NCBI GenBank assembly: GCA_015489265.1 | Contig: WFZY01000332.1 | Span: 1 to 6,833 of the forward strand | Origin: Flavobacteriaceae bacterium | GTDB lineage: Bacteria > Bacteroidota > Bacteroidia > Flavobacteriales > Flavobacteriaceae | Reading direction: 5' to 3' | Length of the DNA stretch: 6,833 bases | Shown here: piece after piece, positions 5,348 to 6,833 of the stretch | How the letters are laid out: the number at the start of each line of letters is the position of its first letter | How positions within the stretch are numbered: position 1 is the stretch's first letter | Program-made: the position numbers and the translations under genes | Notes under the pieces: generated by a model | Told to the model about the DNA's origin: nothing | The model's database searches: none | Seen by the model: only the letters and a program-made list of their open reading frames with translations

Positions 5348-6833
5348 ATGAAAAAAATATATATACTTATCATTTCATTGACATTTGGACTGAATGCCGC
5401 AATGGCACAAAGTTCTCTTGTTAAAAAAGCCGATAAATATTATCAGCGCTTACAATATGTCAAGGCGGCAGAGACTTATGAAAAAGCCGTAGCAAAAGGA
5501 GATACAGATACTCATGTGTATCAAAATCTTGCTGATTCCTATTATCAAATTTTTGATACTAAAAATGCAGAAAAGTATTATGCTATATTAGCTCAAAAAT
5601 CAGATGATCCTGAAGTGTTTTATCGTTATGCCCAAATGCTGAAAGCTAATGGTAAATATGAAGAGAGCATCCCTTGGATGGAAAAATTTGCTAAGATGAA
5701 ACCGGCAGATCACAGGGCTATTAAGTTTAGAGAAAATCCTAATTATTTGCCTAAAATATTAGATCGTGACAAAGACAAATTTGTTGTTAATGAAATGCCT
5801 AATATCAACACAGAATATGCTGATTTTGATGCTAAGCCGCTTGGTGACAAATTATATTTTGTATCTGCTCGTGATACCAAGGGTAAAACTTATGATTGGG
5901 ATAAACAACCTTTCTTAGATATCTATCAAGCTGATTATGTCGATGGTATTGTTAGTAATGTAGAAAAAGTCCCCGGTGATGTAAACACCAAGTATCACGA
6001 TGGTACATTCTGCTTCTCCCCCGATGGTAAAACCATGTATTTTACCCGTGATAATTATTATGATAGATCATACAAAACAGATTCTACCGGAATCAGTCGT
6101 CTTAAACTGTTTTCTGCCCAATTAGTTGGCGGCGAGTGGACTAATGTACAAGAATTACCTTTTAACAATGATAATTACTCGGTAGGACATCCTGCCGTAA
6201 GTCCTGATGGTAAAAAATTATATTTTTCATCCGATATGCCGGGTGGTTTAGGACAATCTGACCTATATGTCGCAGAGATAAAAGGTCATAATAAATTCGG
6301 AGATCCGGTTAATCTTGGTCCGAATATCAATACAGAAGGACGTGAAAATTTTCCCTTTATCAGTAACAAAGGCGATTTATATTTCTCATCCGATGGTCAT
6401 TTGGGTTTAGGAGGCTTAGATGTTTTTGCTTGTAAAAATGTTGATGGCAAATTTTCAAGACCCAGAAACCTCGGTGTCCCGTTAAACAGTGGAAAAGATG
6501 ATTTTGCCATTTATATCGATGATGACACCAAAAATGGTTTTATCTCAAGTAACAGAGACGCAACCAGAGTAGGGGACGATAATATCTATACTATTAAAAA
6601 TATAAAACCGGTTTGTGATGTGCTAATTTCAACAACTGTTGTTGATGCCAAAACAGGCAAAGTCATACCACAAGCATCAGTAACTTTAACCGATAAGGAT
6701 GGTAATCCTATTAAAACCAAATTGACCGACGATGAAGGTCATGCCGATTTCTTAATAGAATGTAATCAAAATGTAGCAGTAGAAGGTAGAGCGGAAGAAT
6801 ATGAAAATAACAAAGTCAATGTAGCCCCTACTG
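5348..6833 (+). CDS. PorE-like TPR/PD40-propeller/OmpA-family protein, 3' end outside the window
   Basis: The frame is open from the start to the right edge (495 residues, no stop). A Sec signal peptide covers 1-20 (cleavage after AMA). Cleavage gives QSSLV with no lipobox Cys there. TPR-like helices cover about 22-120 (ADKYYQRLQYVKAAETYEKA, then YRYAQMLKANGKYEESI). A PD40/WD40-like propeller follows at about 145-410, with FSPDGKTMYFTRD (223-235), VSPDGKKLYFSSD (284-296), SNKGDLYFSSDG (339-350) and GFISSNRD (397-404). A carboxypeptidase-regulatory-like Ig-fold domain follows at about 426-490 (VVDAKTGKVIPQASVTLTDKDG). This order matches P. gingivalis PorE and related proteins, which end in a peptidoglycan-binding OmpA domain; that part would lie beyond the edge. 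The likely role is a periplasmic link between the PorP/SprF protein and peptidoglycan. An in-frame ATG at 5342 would add Met-Thr. I prefer 5348 because its context repeats the start of the previous gene and MKK directly begins the signal peptide. Confidence 0.9.
   Translation, partial: MKKIYILIISLTFGLNAAMAQSSLVKKADKYYQRLQYVKAAETYEKAVAKGDTDTHVYQNLADSYYQIFDTKNAEKYYAILAQKSDDPEVFYRYAQMLKANGKYEESIPWMEKFAKMKPADHRAIKFRENPNYLPKILDRDKDKFVVNEMPNINTEYADFDAKPLGDKLYFVSARDTKGKTYDWDKQPFLDIYQADYVDGIVSNVEKVPGDVNTKYHDGTFCFSPDGKTMYFTRDNYYDRSYKTDSTGISRLKLFSAQLVGGEWTNVQELPFNNDNYSVGHPAVSPDGKKLYFSSDMPGGLGQSDLYVAEIKGHNKFGDPVNLGPNINTEGRENFPFISNKGDLYFSSDGHLGLGGLDVFACKNVDGKFSRPRNLGVPLNSGKDDFAIYIDDDTKNGFISSNRDATRVGDDNIYTIKNIKPVCDVLISTTVVDAKTGKVIPQASVTLTDKDGNPIKTKLTDDEGHADFLIECNQNVAVEGRAEEYENNKVNVAPT

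Overview
The window is AT-rich Bacteroidota chromosome, most likely from a member of the Flavobacteriales. This rests on the type IX secretion (T9SS) type B sorting domain, a PorP/SprF-family protein, a Bacteroidota-style Wza lipoprotein with a C-terminal membrane segment, the absence of clear Shine-Dalgarno sequences, and TAnnTTTG-type -7 promoter elements. It holds six protein-coding genes, two of them cut by the window edges. I found no RNA genes, mobile elements, CRISPR arrays or clear terminators.

Left block (1-2768, all minus strand): hflX is followed, after a 77-bp gap with a plausible promoter of its own, by a polysaccharide-export pair. The first of the pair is a Wza-like outer-membrane lipoprotein. 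Eight bases further on comes the N-terminal half of a Wzz/GumC-type chain-length or tyrosine-kinase protein, which runs off the left edge. The pair would export capsule or exopolysaccharide. HflX is a housekeeping ribosome-associated GTPase and is probably not functionally linked to them.

Right block (2860-6833, all plus strand): three tightly spaced genes (gaps of 14 and 11 bp) form a probable operon. They are a secreted protein with a T9SS type B C-terminal domain, a PorP/SprF-family outer-membrane protein, and a TPR / PD40-propeller / carboxypeptidase-regulatory-like protein with PorE-like architecture, which is cut off before its expected OmpA domain. This is a substrate plus dedicated outer-membrane partner plus periplasmic anchor arrangement. 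The first protein would be secreted and displayed at the cell surface with the help of the next two. A 91-bp divergent intergenic region separates it from hflX.

No wholly new system is evident. The most interesting detail is the layout of the type B substrate: its first Ig-like domain appears to be split by a large nidogen-like insertion, while its second Ig-like domain is uninterrupted.
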